Shown: positions 39,379 to 49,686, numbered from the stretch's first letter. The stretch is 64,000 bases of DNA from Paenibacillus oenotherae (GCF_019443105.1 NZ_JAHZIJ010000005.1:1-64000); one strand, 5' to 3'. Numbers and translations: made by a program. The notes: generated by a model not told the origin, from the sequence alone.

Positions 39379-40335
39379 TTACATAATCGCTGCCATAATA
39401 GCCTTTTGCGCGTGCAGACGGTTCTCCGCCTGGTCGAAAATAACCGATTGCTTCCCGTCGATAACGCCTTCGCTCACTTCTTCGCCGCGGTGCGCAGGCA
39501 AGCAATGCATGAACAGGTAGTCCCTCTTCGCGTATTTCACCAGATCCTCGTTAACCTGATAGTTGGCAAACGCGATCTCGCGGTCCTTCTGCTCGGCCTC
39601 AAAGCCCATGCTGGCCCATACGTCGGTATAAATAATATCCGCATCCGCCACAGCTTCCTTAGGATCGCGGCAGATATGGATCTGTGATCCCGTCTCAGAA
39701 GCATTGTCGCGGGTCTGCCTGATGATATCCTCGTCCGGCTCATAGCCTTCAGGCGTCGCTACAGACATGTTCATGCCCAGCTTGGCAGCACCCATCAGAA
39801 GGGAGTGCACCATATTGTTGCCGTCGCCGATATAGGCGATCTTCAGTCCTTCAAGGCGCCCCTTGTGCTCAAGCACCGTCTGATAATCAGCAAGCGCCTG
39901 ACAAGGATGCGACAAATCCGTCAGTCCGTTAATAACCGGAACGGTTGCTCCGCGGGCAAGCTCGATCACGGTACGATGCGCATACGTACGGATCATAATC
40001 CCGTCCAGGTAACGGGAAAGCGTCTGCGCGGTATCCCATACCGTCTCTCCCCGGCCGATCTGAAGATCGTTGCGGCTCAGGAACAGCGCATGTCCGCCAA
40101 GCTGATACATGCCGACTTCAAAGGAAACGCGGGTGCGGGTTGAAGATTTCTCGAAGATCATCCCCAATGTCTTGCCTTGCAGCGGGTGGTAGATCTCTCC
40201 TGCCTTCTGCTTCTGTTTCAATGCGATAGCAAGCTCAATCAGATAGCGGACTTCCTCCGGCTTATAATCAGCTAAAGCGATAAAGTCCCGCCCTTTCAAA
40301 TTAAGGGCCATCTCTTCATGTAAGATAGATTGCAT
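39379..40335 (-). CDS. argF: Ornithine carbamoyltransferase
   Basis: Makes citrulline from ornithine and carbamoyl phosphate. 318 aa. Carbamoyl phosphate loop SSTRTR near residue 64, ornithine-domain HPCQALADY near 142, and the Cys-containing HCLPAHRGEE near 275. GGGAG RBS. Placed after argD and before argG, consistent with anabolic ArgF. The carbamoyl phosphate synthase genes (carAB) that often accompany it are not in this window. Confidence 0.97.
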   Translation of the reverse strand: MQSILHEEMALNLKGRDFIALADYKPEEVRYLIELAIALKQKQKAGEIYHPLQGKTLGMIFEKSSTRTRVSFEVGMYQLGGHALFLSRNDLQIGRGETVWDTAQTLSRYLDGIMIRTYAHRTVIELARGATVPVINGLTDLSHPCQALADYQTVLEHKGRLEGLKIAYIGDGNNMVHSLLMGAAKLGMNMSVATPEGYEPDEDIIRQTRDNASETGSQIHICRDPKEAVADADIIYTDVWASMGFEAEQKDREIAFANYQVNEDLVKYAKRDYLFMHCLPAHRGEEVSEGVIDGKQSVIFDQAENRLHAQKAIMAAIM

Positions 40336-40357
40336 CTATTCAAACTCCCTTCTCTCG

Positions 40358-41572
40358 TTATTGTGCCGTTGCTGTTCTCTCTGCAAACATCGCAGCCAGT
40401 ATCCCTACAGCCTCATCAATTTCTTCGCGTGTGACGAGCAGATTAGGAAGCAGACGAATGACATTCGGCCCAGCGGTTATGACAAGCAGTCCCCGCTTCT
40501 GGCCCTCATTGATAAAAGCTCCGACAGGCTCGGTGCAGGCAATGCCGACAATTAGACCTCTGCCGCGAACTTCCGTTACAAGCGGATGACCGGCAAGCTT
40601 CTCGCGAAGCTGCCCGATCAAGTAATCTCCCATCTCTGCCGCACGATCCGCAAGCTTCTCGTCTACGATCGTCTCGATGGTAGCCTTCACAGCTGCCGTC
40701 GCCAGTGGAGTTCCGCCGAAGGTAGAGCCATGGCTGCCAGCGCTGAACGCCTCGACAAGCGGGCCTTTCGCCAGCATCGCGCCAACGGGAAAGCCGCTTC
40801 CCAAGCCTTTGGCCAATGTGAAAATATCCGGCTCTATGCCATAGTGCTGGAATGCGAACAGCTTGCCCGTGCGGCCCATGCCTGTCTGAATTTCATCAAT
40901 AATAAGCAGCAGGCCATGCTCCTTGCACAGCTTCGATATATGCTGCAGGAATGCAGGCTCAACAGCATGTATGCCGCCCTCCGCCTGGATCAGCTCCAGC
41001 ATGATCGCCGCTGTTTGGTCCGTAATTGCAGATTCCAGTGCCGGAATATCGTGCAGGGGTACTGTAACAAAGCCTCCCGGAAGCGGGGAGAAGCCTTCCT
41101 TGACTTTGTCCTGTCCTGTAGCTGTCAATGTCGCCAATGTCCGGCCATGGAAGGACTGCTCGAAGGTGATGATCTCGCAGCGGCCGCTGCCGATTACCTT
41201 CTGATGATAACGGCGGGCAAGCTTGATCGCCGCTTCATTCGCCTCCGCGCCTGAATTGCAGAAAAACACGGCATCCGCATGGCTGTTGTCTGTCAGCAGC
41301 TTGCCCGCAGCTTCCTGATTCGGTATGTGAAACAGATTGGATACATGCCACAGCTCATCAAGCTGCTTCACGAGCGCTTCCTTGATGCGATCAGGCGCAT
41401 GGCCCAGATTCGTAACCGCAATCCCGCTCATAAAATCCAAATATTGATTCCCTTGGTCATCCCACAGCCTGCTTCCCTTCCCCTTTACAAGGGTAAGCGG
41501 AAATCTTGCATAGGTCGGAAACAGCGAGCTTCCAGCCCCTTGCTGCGCTGCTGCTTTGTTGTTATCGCTCAT
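40358..41572 (-). CDS. argD: Acetylornithine aminotransferase
   Basis: PLP-dependent class III aminotransferase turning N-acetylglutamate semialdehyde into N-acetylornithine. 404 aa. Seen: CNSGAEANEAAIKLAR, LIIDEIQTGMGRTG with the PLP-contacting Asp, and the Schiff-base Lys in FTLAKGLGSGFP near residue 255. Start at 41572 with GAGGTGA upstream; the open frame continues 33 codons further but would overlap argB. 19 bp after argB. Confidence 0.97.
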   Translation of the reverse strand: MSDNNKAAAQQGAGSSLFPTYARFPLTLVKGKGSRLWDDQGNQYLDFMSGIAVTNLGHAPDRIKEALVKQLDELWHVSNLFHIPNQEAAGKLLTDNSHADAVFFCNSGAEANEAAIKLARRYHQKVIGSGRCEIITFEQSFHGRTLATLTATGQDKVKEGFSPLPGGFVTVPLHDIPALESAITDQTAAIMLELIQAEGGIHAVEPAFLQHISKLCKEHGLLLIIDEIQTGMGRTGKLFAFQHYGIEPDIFTLAKGLGSGFPVGAMLAKGPLVEAFSAGSHGSTFGGTPLATAAVKATIETIVDEKLADRAAEMGDYLIGQLREKLAGHPLVTEVRGRGLIVGIACTEPVGAFINEGQKRGLLVITAGPNVIRLLPNLLVTREEIDEAVGILAAMFAERTATAQ

Positions 41573-41591
41573 TATATCGTCACCTCTTCCA

Positions 41592-42380
41592 TCATGCTTG
41601 CACAATGCGTGTGCCGATGCCGCCTTCCAGCACCGCCCGGCTGAGAACGTTCGGCTCGTCGCCATTAACAATGATGACCTCCCGAACGTTCCCTTGAATG
41701 CATTGAATGGCTGCGCGAACTTTGGGAATCATGCCGCCATAAATCTCGCCGCTCTCAATCATCGCTTCAATCTCTTCCACGGTAACAGCAGGGAGAACAC
41801 GCTTCTCGCCATCAATTGTCTTCAGTATGCCCGGCACATCGGTAACGACAATCATCCGTTCAACTCCCAGATGAGAAGCAACCGCGCCAGCGGCGGTATC
41901 CGCATTGATGTTGTAACGCTGTCCTGCCTCGTCGATGCCGATTGGCGCGATGACCGGAATATACCCCATGCCCATAACACCTTCGATAATCTCGGCATTC
42001 ACATCTGTGACATCGCCGACAAAGCCGATTTCCGCTGCATTGGCAACCGGCTGCGCCATAATCAATTGTCCATCCACGCCGGATAAGCCGAGCGACTTCG
42101 CGCCGCCCTGCTGAATTTTGCGGACAATCTCCTTGTTGATCCGTCCTGCAAGCACCATCTCAACGACATCTAGCACCTCTTCGCTCGTCTTGCGAAGCCC
42201 GTTCACAAAGCCGCTCTCGATCCCAAGCTTCGTCAAGGTATCCGATATCGCAGGCCCGCCGCCATGTACGATAACGGGTTTGACGCCACTTTCCTGCAAG
42301 CCCCGCAGGTCGGCAAAAAAAGAAGCCGGCAGCGCCGCAAGCGTACTGCCGCCGCATTTCATGACAAACCGTTGCTCCAT
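41592..42380 (-). CDS. argB: Acetylglutamate kinase
   Basis: Phosphorylates N-acetylglutamate. 262 aa; amino acid kinase fold with KCGGST near residue 8, HGGGPAISDTL near 38, NINADTAAGAVA near 160 and DVPGIL near 182. The start at 42380 (MEQRFVMKCGG) gives the usual length; the reading from 42434 would overlap argJ. No extended arginine-sensing N-terminal helix is seen, so feedback inhibition at this enzyme is doubtful (inference). Confidence 0.96.
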   Translation of the reverse strand: MEQRFVMKCGGSTLAALPASFFADLRGLQESGVKPVIVHGGGPAISDTLTKLGIESGFVNGLRKTSEEVLDVVEMVLAGRINKEIVRKIQQGGAKSLGLSGVDGQLIMAQPVANAAEIGFVGDVTDVNAEIIEGVMGMGYIPVIAPIGIDEAGQRYNINADTAAGAVASHLGVERMIVVTDVPGILKTIDGEKRVLPAVTVEEIEAMIESGEIYGGMIPKVRAAIQCIQGNVREVIIVNGDEPNVLSRAVLEGGIGTRIVQA

Positions 42381-42414
42381 ATTTGTTTCGTCCCTTTCAT
42401 CCGTTCCTGTATCC

Positions 42415-43656
42415 TTACGTCCGGTACGCCGCATTAATGCGGACGTAGTCGTACGTCAAGTCGCAGCCCCATGCTGTGGCCGCGCCGCTGCCCATATGTA
42501 AATCAACGTGAATAACGACCGTGTCGCCCTTCAAATATTCAAGCGCCGCATCCTCGTCAAATCCGATCGGACGCGACTGCTGCAGTGTAACGATGTCGCC
42601 TAGGCGGATATCCACTGTCTCGGGATTAACCGGCTGCCCTGCCCGTCCAACAGCTGCAATAATTCGGCCCCAGTTGGCGTCAGCGCCAAACACCGCCGAT
42701 TTCACAAGCGAGGATCCGATTACCGTCTTGGCAATCGCCTTCGCTGCCTCGTCCGATACCGCTCCCCGCACCTGAACCTCTACAAGCTTCGTTGCGCCTT
42801 CTCCGTCACGGGCAATCGCCTTCGCCAGCACTTCGCACACATAGCGAAGTCCGGCTGCGAATGCTGCCCAATCAGGGTGCTCTGCGGTGAGCTCCTCGTT
42901 GCCTGCAAGACCGCTGGCCATTGCCACGAGCATGTCATTCGTGCTTGTATCCCCATCCACGGTAATCATGTTGAAGGTAAGATCGGTTGCCTGGCGCAGC
43001 AGGCTGTGCAGCGCTTCGCTGCCAATAGCGGCATCCGTTGTCACGAATCCGAGCATTGTCGCCATATTGGGATGTATCATTCCCGAGCCCTTGGAGGCGC
43101 CCGCTATATGAACGGTCCGGCCATTGACTGTAACGGACACGCATACTTCTTTCTTCACCAGGTCGGTGGTCAGAATAGCTTGGCAGAAATCATCCGCTGC
43201 TTCATAGCTGTCCGCCAGCTTCGACGGCAGCTCCGCGATGCCGCTGCGAACGCGATCCATCTTGAGATTCTCGCCGATGACGCCTGTCGAGGCTACGGCA
43301 ACATGCTCCGGCGCCACGCCGATCGCTGCAGCGAAGCCGCTCCTCATCTCGTAAGCGTCAGCATCGCCCTGCTTGCCCGTGCAAGCATTGGCATTGCCGC
43401 TGTTCACGATGACAGCGCGCAGCACTCCGCCTGCGCCGATGCTCTCGCGCGTCACCTGAATCGGCGCCGCTTGGAATACATTCGTCGTGTAGACGCCAGC
43501 CGCCGTCGCAGGCACCTCACAAACAATCGCGCCAAGATCATGGCGCGTCGTCTTCTTCAAGCCGCAGTGCAAGCCCCCTGCTTTGAAGCCTTTGGGCGTT
43601 GTAACCGAACCCTCCGGCACAACCGAGAAGGCTGCTTCAATGTTCCCCTGTCCCAT
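42415..43656 (-). CDS. argJ: Bifunctional glutamate N-acetyltransferase / amino-acid acetyltransferase ArgJ
   Basis: Recycles the acetyl group from acetylornithine to glutamate and may also use acetyl-CoA. 413 aa. It self-cleaves at the Ala-Thr bond in HPNMATMLGF, making Thr200 the N-terminal nucleophile of the beta chain. Oxyanion-hole region STGVIGE near 123. No separate argE or argA is in the operon, consistent with the cyclic pathway. AAGGAG RBS at slightly long spacing. Confidence 0.97.
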   Translation of the reverse strand: MGQGNIEAAFSVVPEGSVTTPKGFKAGGLHCGLKKTTRHDLGAIVCEVPATAAGVYTTNVFQAAPIQVTRESIGAGGVLRAVIVNSGNANACTGKQGDADAYEMRSGFAAAIGVAPEHVAVASTGVIGENLKMDRVRSGIAELPSKLADSYEAADDFCQAILTTDLVKKEVCVSVTVNGRTVHIAGASKGSGMIHPNMATMLGFVTTDAAIGSEALHSLLRQATDLTFNMITVDGDTSTNDMLVAMASGLAGNEELTAEHPDWAAFAAGLRYVCEVLAKAIARDGEGATKLVEVQVRGAVSDEAAKAIAKTVIGSSLVKSAVFGADANWGRIIAAVGRAGQPVNPETVDIRLGDIVTLQQSRPIGFDEDAALEYLKGDTVVIHVDLHMGSGAATAWGCDLTYDYVRINAAYRT

Positions 43657-43749
43657 TTTACAATCGAGTCTCCTTCTTTATATAAATAGCGATCGCTCAT
43701 AATGGCTTGATCTGCCCGCCGCCAGGCCAAATAAACGGCATTAAACCTA

Positions 43750-44799
43750 TTAAGGATACATCGGCACAAATTGAAGTCCCAGCGTCTCGTCCCAGCCCAT
43801 CATCAGATTCAGGTTCTGTATCGCTTGACCAGCAGCGCCTTTGACCAGATTATCGATAACAGACACAATCGTAACCCGGCCCGTTCTCTCATCCACCGAG
43901 AAGCCGATGTCGCAATAGTTGGAGCCTGATACTTCTTTGGTAGCCGGCCATGTGCCCTCGCTGCGGACACGAACGAAACGGCGTCCCTCATAGTAATTGC
44001 GGTACAGGGAAACGAAGTCCTCTGCGCTGTAGCCGCCTTGAACCGATGCATACATCGTGCTCATTATTCCGCGTGTCATAGGGACCAGATGTGTCGTGAA
44101 CGTTGTCAGAACCGGCTTGCCGGCCACATCTGTCAGCACCTGCTCGATCTCCGGGGTATGCTGATGCTTGTTTATTTTGTACGCCTTGAAGTTCTCGTTA
44201 ATTTCCGCATAATGAGTGCCGAGATTAGCTCCGCGTCCTGCCCCGGAAACGCCCGATTTGGCATCGATGATAATCGTTGAAGGATCAATATAGCCCGCCT
44301 TCACCGCCGGTATCAGTCCCAGCAGCGTAGCTGTCGGGAAGCAGCCCGGATTAGAGACCAGATCGACGCCGCGCACCGCATCTCCATACACCTCGGCAAG
44401 TCCGTACACCGCCTGATCGAGATACTTCTGCTCAGCCGCTTCTTTCTTGTACCACAGCTGGTACTGCTCGCGCGATTTCAGACGCAAGTCGCCCGAAATA
44501 TCGATGACGCGAAGCCCGGCATCCAATAAGGAAGGCACAAGCTTCGACGCAATGCCTGCCGGTGTTGCTATGAATACAACGTCCGCTTTGCTCTTAATGA
44601 GCGCCGCATCGACGTCATCCAGCAAATCAGTACGTATTTCAGTTAAATGCGGGTATCCCTCCGCGATTGGCGAGCCTGCGCTCGAGGATGAAATGACAGA
44701 GGTCACTTCAACTCCGGGATGGCTGGCCAGCAGCCGAATGAGCTCAACACCGCCATATCCGGTAGAGCCGATAATTGCTGCATTCACTTTCGAACTCAT
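43750..44799 (-). CDS. argC: N-acetyl-gamma-glutamyl-phosphate reductase
   Basis: NADPH-dependent reduction of acetylglutamyl phosphate. 349 aa. Rossmann motif GSTGYGGVELIRLL at residue 11, catalytic Cys153 in SNPGCFPT, and the late TTHLVPMTRGI motif. First gene of the operon, 93 bp before argJ, with GGGAGAG RBS. Its promoter overlaps two ARG-box-like operators, so the operon should be repressed by ArgR/AhrC with arginine. Confidence 0.98.
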   Translation of the reverse strand: MSSKVNAAIIGSTGYGGVELIRLLASHPGVEVTSVISSSSAGSPIAEGYPHLTEIRTDLLDDVDAALIKSKADVVFIATPAGIASKLVPSLLDAGLRVIDISGDLRLKSREQYQLWYKKEAAEQKYLDQAVYGLAEVYGDAVRGVDLVSNPGCFPTATLLGLIPAVKAGYIDPSTIIIDAKSGVSGAGRGANLGTHYAEINENFKAYKINKHQHTPEIEQVLTDVAGKPVLTTFTTHLVPMTRGIMSTMYASVQGGYSAEDFVSLYRNYYEGRRFVRVRSEGTWPATKEVSGSNYCDIGFSVDERTGRVTIVSVIDNLVKGAAGQAIQNLNLMMGWDETLGLQFVPMYP

Positions 44800-44878
44800 A
44801 CTTGTCTCTCTCCCATCCGTTAACTTCCTAACTATCCATTTTACACGAACCAGAGGGCAGAAGAAATAGCCTGTTTAA

Positions 44879-44912
44879 TGTATTATTATACATGTTCATT
44901 AATATAAATTCA
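44879..44912 (-). promoter_or_regulatory. Two ARG-box-like operators for ArgR/AhrC
   Basis: Box 1 (44879-44892) is a perfect palindrome TGTATTATTATACA. Box 2 (44899-44912, minus strand TGAATTTATATTAA) matches the ARG consensus TGAAT-N4-ATTCA at nine of ten positions. Their centres are 20 bp apart, about two helical turns, as for ArgR hexamer binding. They overlap the -10 and -35 of the argC promoter. Confidence 0.75.
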
Positions 44913-44913
44913 A
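44885..44913 (-). promoter_or_regulatory. SigA promoter of the argCJBDFGH operon
   Basis: TTGAAT (44908-44913), 17-bp spacer, perfect TATAAT (44885-44890), about 85 bp upstream of argC. Confidence 0.85.
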
Positions 44914-44943
44914 CGCATAAATCATATTCTATCCCTCCCCGCC

Positions 44944-45867
44944 TCAAGGCAGCTTGAATCCTTCTCCGAGCACCTCCGCCGTATCACTAATAATTACAAA
45001 AGCGCCCGGATCGACGGATCGCACCAGCTGCTTGAGCTTGGATACCTCTCCTTGGCCCACCACAACCATCAGCACACGACGCTCCTGGCCCGTATATCCG
45101 CCGTGTCCGTCCAAACTTGTCAGCCCCCGGTCCAAATCATGCAGTACCGCTTGCGTAATGTCATCAGGCCGGCAGGAGATGATAAAAGCTACCTTGGACA
45201 GCGCCAGACCCGTCTGGATGAAATCAATGGTTTTGCTCGTCACGAACAAGCCTATGAGCGCATAAAGCGAGACCTCCGGAGAGATGAGCACTCCCGCTGC
45301 AGCAATAACCAGCCCGTCGAAGCAGGCTACAGCCAAGCCCAATCGTATGCCCGTATAGCGGTGAAGCAGCTGCGCAGCCAGATCCAGTCCGCCTGTTGAG
45401 CCCCTGCCTCGAAATACAAGCCCTAAGCCGGCACCAACACCCATGCCCCCATAAATCGCAGCAAGCAGCGCATTTTCTGTCAGGGGCGGCCAATGCGAGG
45501 TGAGCAGCACGAATAGCGGCAGCACAAATGAGCCAAGCGCGGTCTTCAGCGCGAAGCGCTTGCCCAGCAGCCACAGGCCAAGCAGAAACAGCGGCACATT
45601 GAATGCCCACTGAATAAACGCAGGCTGAATGCCGGTTAGCCGGTTCACCAGTATAGAAACCCCGGAAACACCGCCGGATGCGATTCCAAGCGGAACCAGA
45701 AACACATTGAAGCTTACAGCGATGAACAGTGAGCCTGACAGCAATAGAATGACATTTATGACCGCTTGCACACGGGGGCGGGGCTCTCTCCTGTGATTGC
45801 TGCTGCGGCTTCCCCTCTTCTCTTCCTGAAAATACTGCAATTCCGCTTTATCCCGGCTATCCGACAT
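44944..45867 (-). CDS. YitT/YvjA family membrane protein (DUF161 + DUF2179)
   Basis: 307 aa. A basic N-terminal tail (about 1-33) is followed by five or six membrane helices (about 38-225) with FNVFLVPLGIASGGVSG and GRGSTGGLDL, both typical of YitT proteins, and a cytoplasmic DUF2179 domain (about 225-305). The transported substrate is not established for this family. ATG 45867 has AAAGGTGA upstream and is preferred over GTG 45879. In Bacillus a member of this family sits near prfB, so the position is conserved. It lies between the prfB terminator and the arg promoter. Confidence 0.88.
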   Translation of the reverse strand: MSDSRDKAELQYFQEEKRGSRSSNHRREPRPRVQAVINVILLLSGSLFIAVSFNVFLVPLGIASGGVSGVSILVNRLTGIQPAFIQWAFNVPLFLLGLWLLGKRFALKTALGSFVLPLFVLLTSHWPPLTENALLAAIYGGMGVGAGLGLVFRGRGSTGGLDLAAQLLHRYTGIRLGLAVACFDGLVIAAAGVLISPEVSLYALIGLFVTSKTIDFIQTGLALSKVAFIISCRPDDITQAVLHDLDRGLTSLDGHGGYTGQERRVLMVVVGQGEVSKLKQLVRSVDPGAFVIISDTAEVLGEGFKLP

Positions 45868-45891
45868 CGATCTGCTCACCTTTCCTGAACC

Positions 45892-45931
45892 AAAAAAAGA
45901 GTTCCCACACTCTATCAGTGTAGGAACTCTT
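45892..45931 (-). terminator. Terminator after prfB
   Basis: 15-nt arms (45897-45911 with 45917-45931, one mismatch) followed by TTTTTTT on the minus strand, about 35 bp past the stop. Confidence 0.93.
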
Positions 45932-45967
45932 CCCCTTCGCTATGCATCCGCTTAGCGTTATCCTTAT

Positions 45968-47081
45968 TTATGCTTGTTCAGAACGAATCTGGCTCCGCAA
46001 ATAACCGTCGATGAAAGCATCGAGATCGCCGTCCATAACTGCGCCGACATTACCGGTCTCCACCGATGTGCGGTGATCCTTCACCATACTGTACGGATGA
46101 AAAACATAGGAGCGAATCTGGCTGCCCCAAGCGATATCCGACTGCTCTCCACGGATTTCTGCCAGCTGCTTCTCCTGCTCCTCGATCTTGCGCTCGTAGA
46201 GCTTGGAGCGGAGCATCGTCATAGCGCTCTCGCGGTTCTGAATTTGTGAACGCTGCGTCTGGCACGCTACAACGATACCGCTAGGAATATGGGTAATCCG
46301 AATGGCCGATTCCGTCTTATTAATATGCTGACCGCCGGCACCGCTGGCCCGGTAGGTATCAATCTTCAAGTCCTCCGACCGAATCTCGATCTCGATATCA
46401 TCCTGAATCTCCGGCATAATATCGCAGGAGACGAATGACGTATGCCTTCTTCCCGAGGAATCGAATGGCGATATCCGGACAAGCCGGTGTACGCCTTTCT
46501 CCGCCTTGAGATAGCCATAGGCATTGTAGCCTTTGACAAGAATGGTCACGCTCTTGATGCCCGCTTCATCTCCCGGCAAATAATCAAGCACCTCGACCTT
46601 GAAGCCATGCTTCTCCGCCCATCTTGTATACATCCGGTAGAGCATCTGCCCCCAATCCTGCGACTCTGTCCCGCCAGCGCCCGGATGAAGCTCCAGTATA
46701 GCGTTCAGCTTGTCGTAAGGCTGGTTAAGCAGCAGTTGAAGCTCGAATTCACTTACATTGCGGACAAGCTCCTGCACACTGCTCGCAATGTCCGCTTCCA
46801 GCGCTTCGTCCTCCTCTTCCTCTGCCAGCTCCAGCATCGTCTGCAGATCATCCTGGCTGGCCGTAAGCCGCTCATATTGCTCGACGACAGATTTGACCGC
46901 ATTCAGCTCGGAAATCGTGCTCTGCGCCCGGTCGTTATCATCCCAGAAGTCGGGCGCCGTCATTTTTTCTTCGTAGTTCGCGATCATTTCCTGCTTGAGA
47001 TCTAAGTCAAAGAGACCCCCTTAAATTTTGAAGCCGCTTCGCCATCTCACGCAGGTCTTGCTTTACAGATACATCTATCAT
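45968..47081 (-). CDS. prfB: Peptide chain release factor 2 (programmed +1 frameshift)
   Basis: Terminates translation at UGA and UAA. It is read from ATG 47081 for 24 codons (beginning [10 protein letters not shown]), shifts +1 at CTT-TGA (47007-47012) and continues in the frame that ends at 45968, giving about 370 aa. The tripeptide GGQ lies in [13 protein letters not shown]. The upstream ATG has a GAGGTGA site. An annotation limited to the downstream frame (starting at 46987) would miss the first ~30 residues. It is 55 bp after secA, as in Bacillus. Confidence 0.95.
47006..47021 (-). promoter_or_regulatory. prfB programmed frameshift signal
   Basis: The minus strand reads AGGGGGTCTCTTTGAC: a Shine-Dalgarno-like AGGGGG placed just before the slippery CTT-TGA-C. 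When RF2 is scarce the ribosome slips +1 past the UGA, so RF2 regulates its own synthesis. Confidence 0.95.
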
Positions 47082-47136
47082 GACTATCGATTCACCTCAA
47101 CATATTGTTCTGCCCTACTCTATGCGGCGAGCAGGA

Positions 47137-49650
47137 CTATTGTCCGTGGCACTGCTTGTACTTCTTGCCGCTTCCGCACGGACACGGATCGTTGCGTCCC
47201 ACGCGCTCCTCGCGTTTGACAGGACGCTTGGCCTGCGGCTCGCTGCTTCCGCCGCCACCGGACTCGGTCTGCCCCTTGGCAACTTCCTGGCGCTCCAGAT
47301 TGCTCTCTACATGCGCCTTCATAATATATTTGGTAACTTCTTCCTGGATGCTGTCGATCATTTCCTTGAACATCTCGAAGCCCTCGAACTGATACTCGCG
47401 CAGCGGATCGGTTCCTCCGTATGCACGCAGGTGAATACCTTGACGCAGCTGATCCATTGCATCGATGTGATCCATCCACTTGCTGTCCACGGCACGCAGC
47501 ACGACGACCTTCTCGAATTCGCGCATTGTCTCAATGCCGATCTCTTCTTCCCTGCGGTCGTACAATTCAATCACTTTATTATAGAGGTAATCCGTAATCT
47601 CTTCGACTTCCTTGCCCCACAGGTCATCCTTCGTAATCATTCCCTCATGAAGGAATGTGCCCTGCGCATAATCAACAATTTCCTGCAGCTCCCAGTTCTC
47701 AGGAACCTCGTCGCTCGGACAGTGAGCAGCTACAGAGCGCTCGATAACCGGCTTGATCATCTCAAGCACAACATCACGAATATTCTCGGAGTACAGCACT
47801 TCACGGCGCTGCTTATAGATGATTTCCCGCTGCTGGTTCATCACATCATCGTACTGAAGGACGATTTTTCGCTGGTCGAAGTTGTTGCCCTCTACCCGCT
47901 TCTGTGCAGACTCAATAGCGCGTGTAATTAGACGGCTCTCGATCGGTTGATCCTCATCAAAGCCGAGGCGCTCCATCATGCCCATAATATTGTCAGAGCC
48001 GAAACGGCGCATTAATTCATCTTCCAGCGACAGATAAAATTGAGATGAACCAGGATCGCCTTGACGTCCGGCACGTCCACGGAGCTGGTTGTCAATACGG
48101 CGGCTCTCATGCCGCTCTGTACCGATAATGTGAAGACCGCCCGAAGTCGGGACGTTATCCCCCAGAAGAATGTCGGTACCACGGCCAGCCATGTTAGTGG
48201 CGATAGTAACGGAACCCTCTTGCCCGGCACGCGAGATGATCTCGGCTTCCTCAGCATGATATTTCGCATTGAGAACCTTATGGGTGACGCCGCGCTTCTT
48301 CAGCATATCAGACAAGCGCTCCGAATTCTCAATGGAAACCGTACCGACAAGCACCGGCTGGTTCTTCTTGTGACGCTCCACAATCTCTTCAACGACCGCT
48401 TTGAACTTGCCATTCTCCGTCTTGTAGACAACATCTGCGATGTCATTACGAATCATCTGGCGGTTCGTTGGCACTTGAATAACATCAAGACCATAAATTT
48501 TCTTGAACTCTTCTTCCTCCGTCTTCGCCGTACCGGTCATCCCGGCCAGCTTGCGGTACATACGGAAATAGTTCTGGAAGGTGATCGTTGCAAGCGTCAT
48601 GCTCTCGTTCTGAACCTTGATCTGCTCCTTGGCTTCAATCGCCTGATGCAGACCATCGCTATAACGGCGTCCAGCCATCAAACGGCCTGTGAACTCATCA
48701 ACAATGACAACTTCATCTTCCTGTACAACATAGTCCACGTCGCGCTTCATTATGGCATGCGCTTTGAGCGCTTGCTGAATATGGTGATTGATCAGTACAT
48801 TGGCATGATCAAACAGATTCTCAATGCCGAAAGCCCGTTCTGCCTTCGCCACGCCCTCTTCAGTAATCGTAACAGAACGGAGCTTCACATCGATCGTATA
48901 GTCCTCATCCTGTCTCAAACGGCTGACAAAGCGGTCTGCGGCAAAATACATTTCCGTTGACTTCGCAGCTTGTCCCGATATAATAAGCGGCGTACGCGCC
49001 TCATCAACCAGGATGGAGTCCACCTCGTCAATGATAGCAAAGTATAGCGGACGCTGAACCATCTGTTCCTTATACAGAACCATATTGTCACGCAAATAGT
49101 CGAAGCCGAATTCATTGTTTGTTCCATAAGTGATGTCGCAAGCGTATGCTTCCTGCTTCTGCGCATGTGTTAGTCCATGCAGATTGCAGCCGACAGTCAG
49201 GCCCAAAAATTCATACAGCACGCCCATCTGTTGGCTGTCCCGCAGTGCCAGGTAATCATTGACCGTGACAACGTGGACGCCCTTGCCCACAAGCGCATTC
49301 AAATAAACGGCAAGCGTAGCGACAAGCGTCTTACCTTCACCTGTCTTCATCTCGGCGATCTTGCCGTCATGAAGCACCATACCGCCTATGAGTTGAACAT
49401 CGTAATGCCGCTTGTCAAGCACCCGCTTGGAAGCTTCACGAGTTACGGCAAAAGCTTCCGGAAGCAGATTAATTGGCTCCTCGCCTTTGGCGATGCGAGC
49501 TTTAAATTCATCTGTCTTGCCGCGCAGAGCCTCATCCGACAGCTGAGAAATTTGCGATTCCAATCCATTAATTTGTTCAACGATACGCATCAAACGTTTA
49601 ATTTCACGTTCATTGGCGTCACCGAATATTTTCTTTACAAGTCCGAGCAT
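47137..49650 (-). CDS. secA: Preprotein translocase ATPase SecA
   Basis: Motor of the Sec export pathway. 837 aa, the normal Firmicute length. DEAD motor with Walker A MKTGEGKT near residue 101, DEVDS near 208, preprotein cross-linking domain, helical scaffold, and the C-terminal zinc-binding tail [14 protein letters not shown] preceded by a Gly/Lys-rich linker. AAAGGGG RBS. Lies between hpf and prfB as in Bacillus. Confidence 0.98.
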   Translation of the reverse strand: MLGLVKKIFGDANEREIKRLMRIVEQINGLESQISQLSDEALRGKTDEFKARIAKGEEPINLLPEAFAVTREASKRVLDKRHYDVQLIGGMVLHDGKIAEMKTGEGKTLVATLAVYLNALVGKGVHVVTVNDYLALRDSQQMGVLYEFLGLTVGCNLHGLTHAQKQEAYACDITYGTNNEFGFDYLRDNMVLYKEQMVQRPLYFAIIDEVDSILVDEARTPLIISGQAAKSTEMYFAADRFVSRLRQDEDYTIDVKLRSVTITEEGVAKAERAFGIENLFDHANVLINHHIQQALKAHAIMKRDVDYVVQEDEVVIVDEFTGRLMAGRRYSDGLHQAIEAKEQIKVQNESMTLATITFQNYFRMYRKLAGMTGTAKTEEEEFKKIYGLDVIQVPTNRQMIRNDIADVVYKTENGKFKAVVEEIVERHKKNQPVLVGTVSIENSERLSDMLKKRGVTHKVLNAKYHAEEAEIISRAGQEGSVTIATNMAGRGTDILLGDNVPTSGGLHIIGTERHESRRIDNQLRGRAGRQGDPGSSQFYLSLEDELMRRFGSDNIMGMMERLGFDEDQPIESRLITRAIESAQKRVEGNNFDQRKIVLQYDDVMNQQREIIYKQRREVLYSENIRDVVLEMIKPVIERSVAAHCPSDEVPENWELQEIVDYAQGTFLHEGMITKDDLWGKEVEEITDYLYNKVIELYDRREEEIGIETMREFEKVVVLRAVDSKWMDHIDAMDQLRQGIHLRAYGGTDPLREYQFEGFEMFKEMIDSIQEEVTKYIMKAHVESNLERQEVAKGQTESGGGGSSEPQAKRPVKREERVGRNDPCPCGSGKKYKQCHGQ

Positions 49651-49686
49651 GGTCTTCCCCTTTCGTTGTTACGCCTCTTTGCATAA

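Noticed and set aside
38566-39687. 373-codon plus-strand frame antisense to argG/argF
   Set aside because: Shadow of the arginine genes; no RBS or family features.
45968-46987. prfB as a truncated gene or pseudogene
   Set aside because: The upstream codons and the programmed +1 frameshift site are intact.
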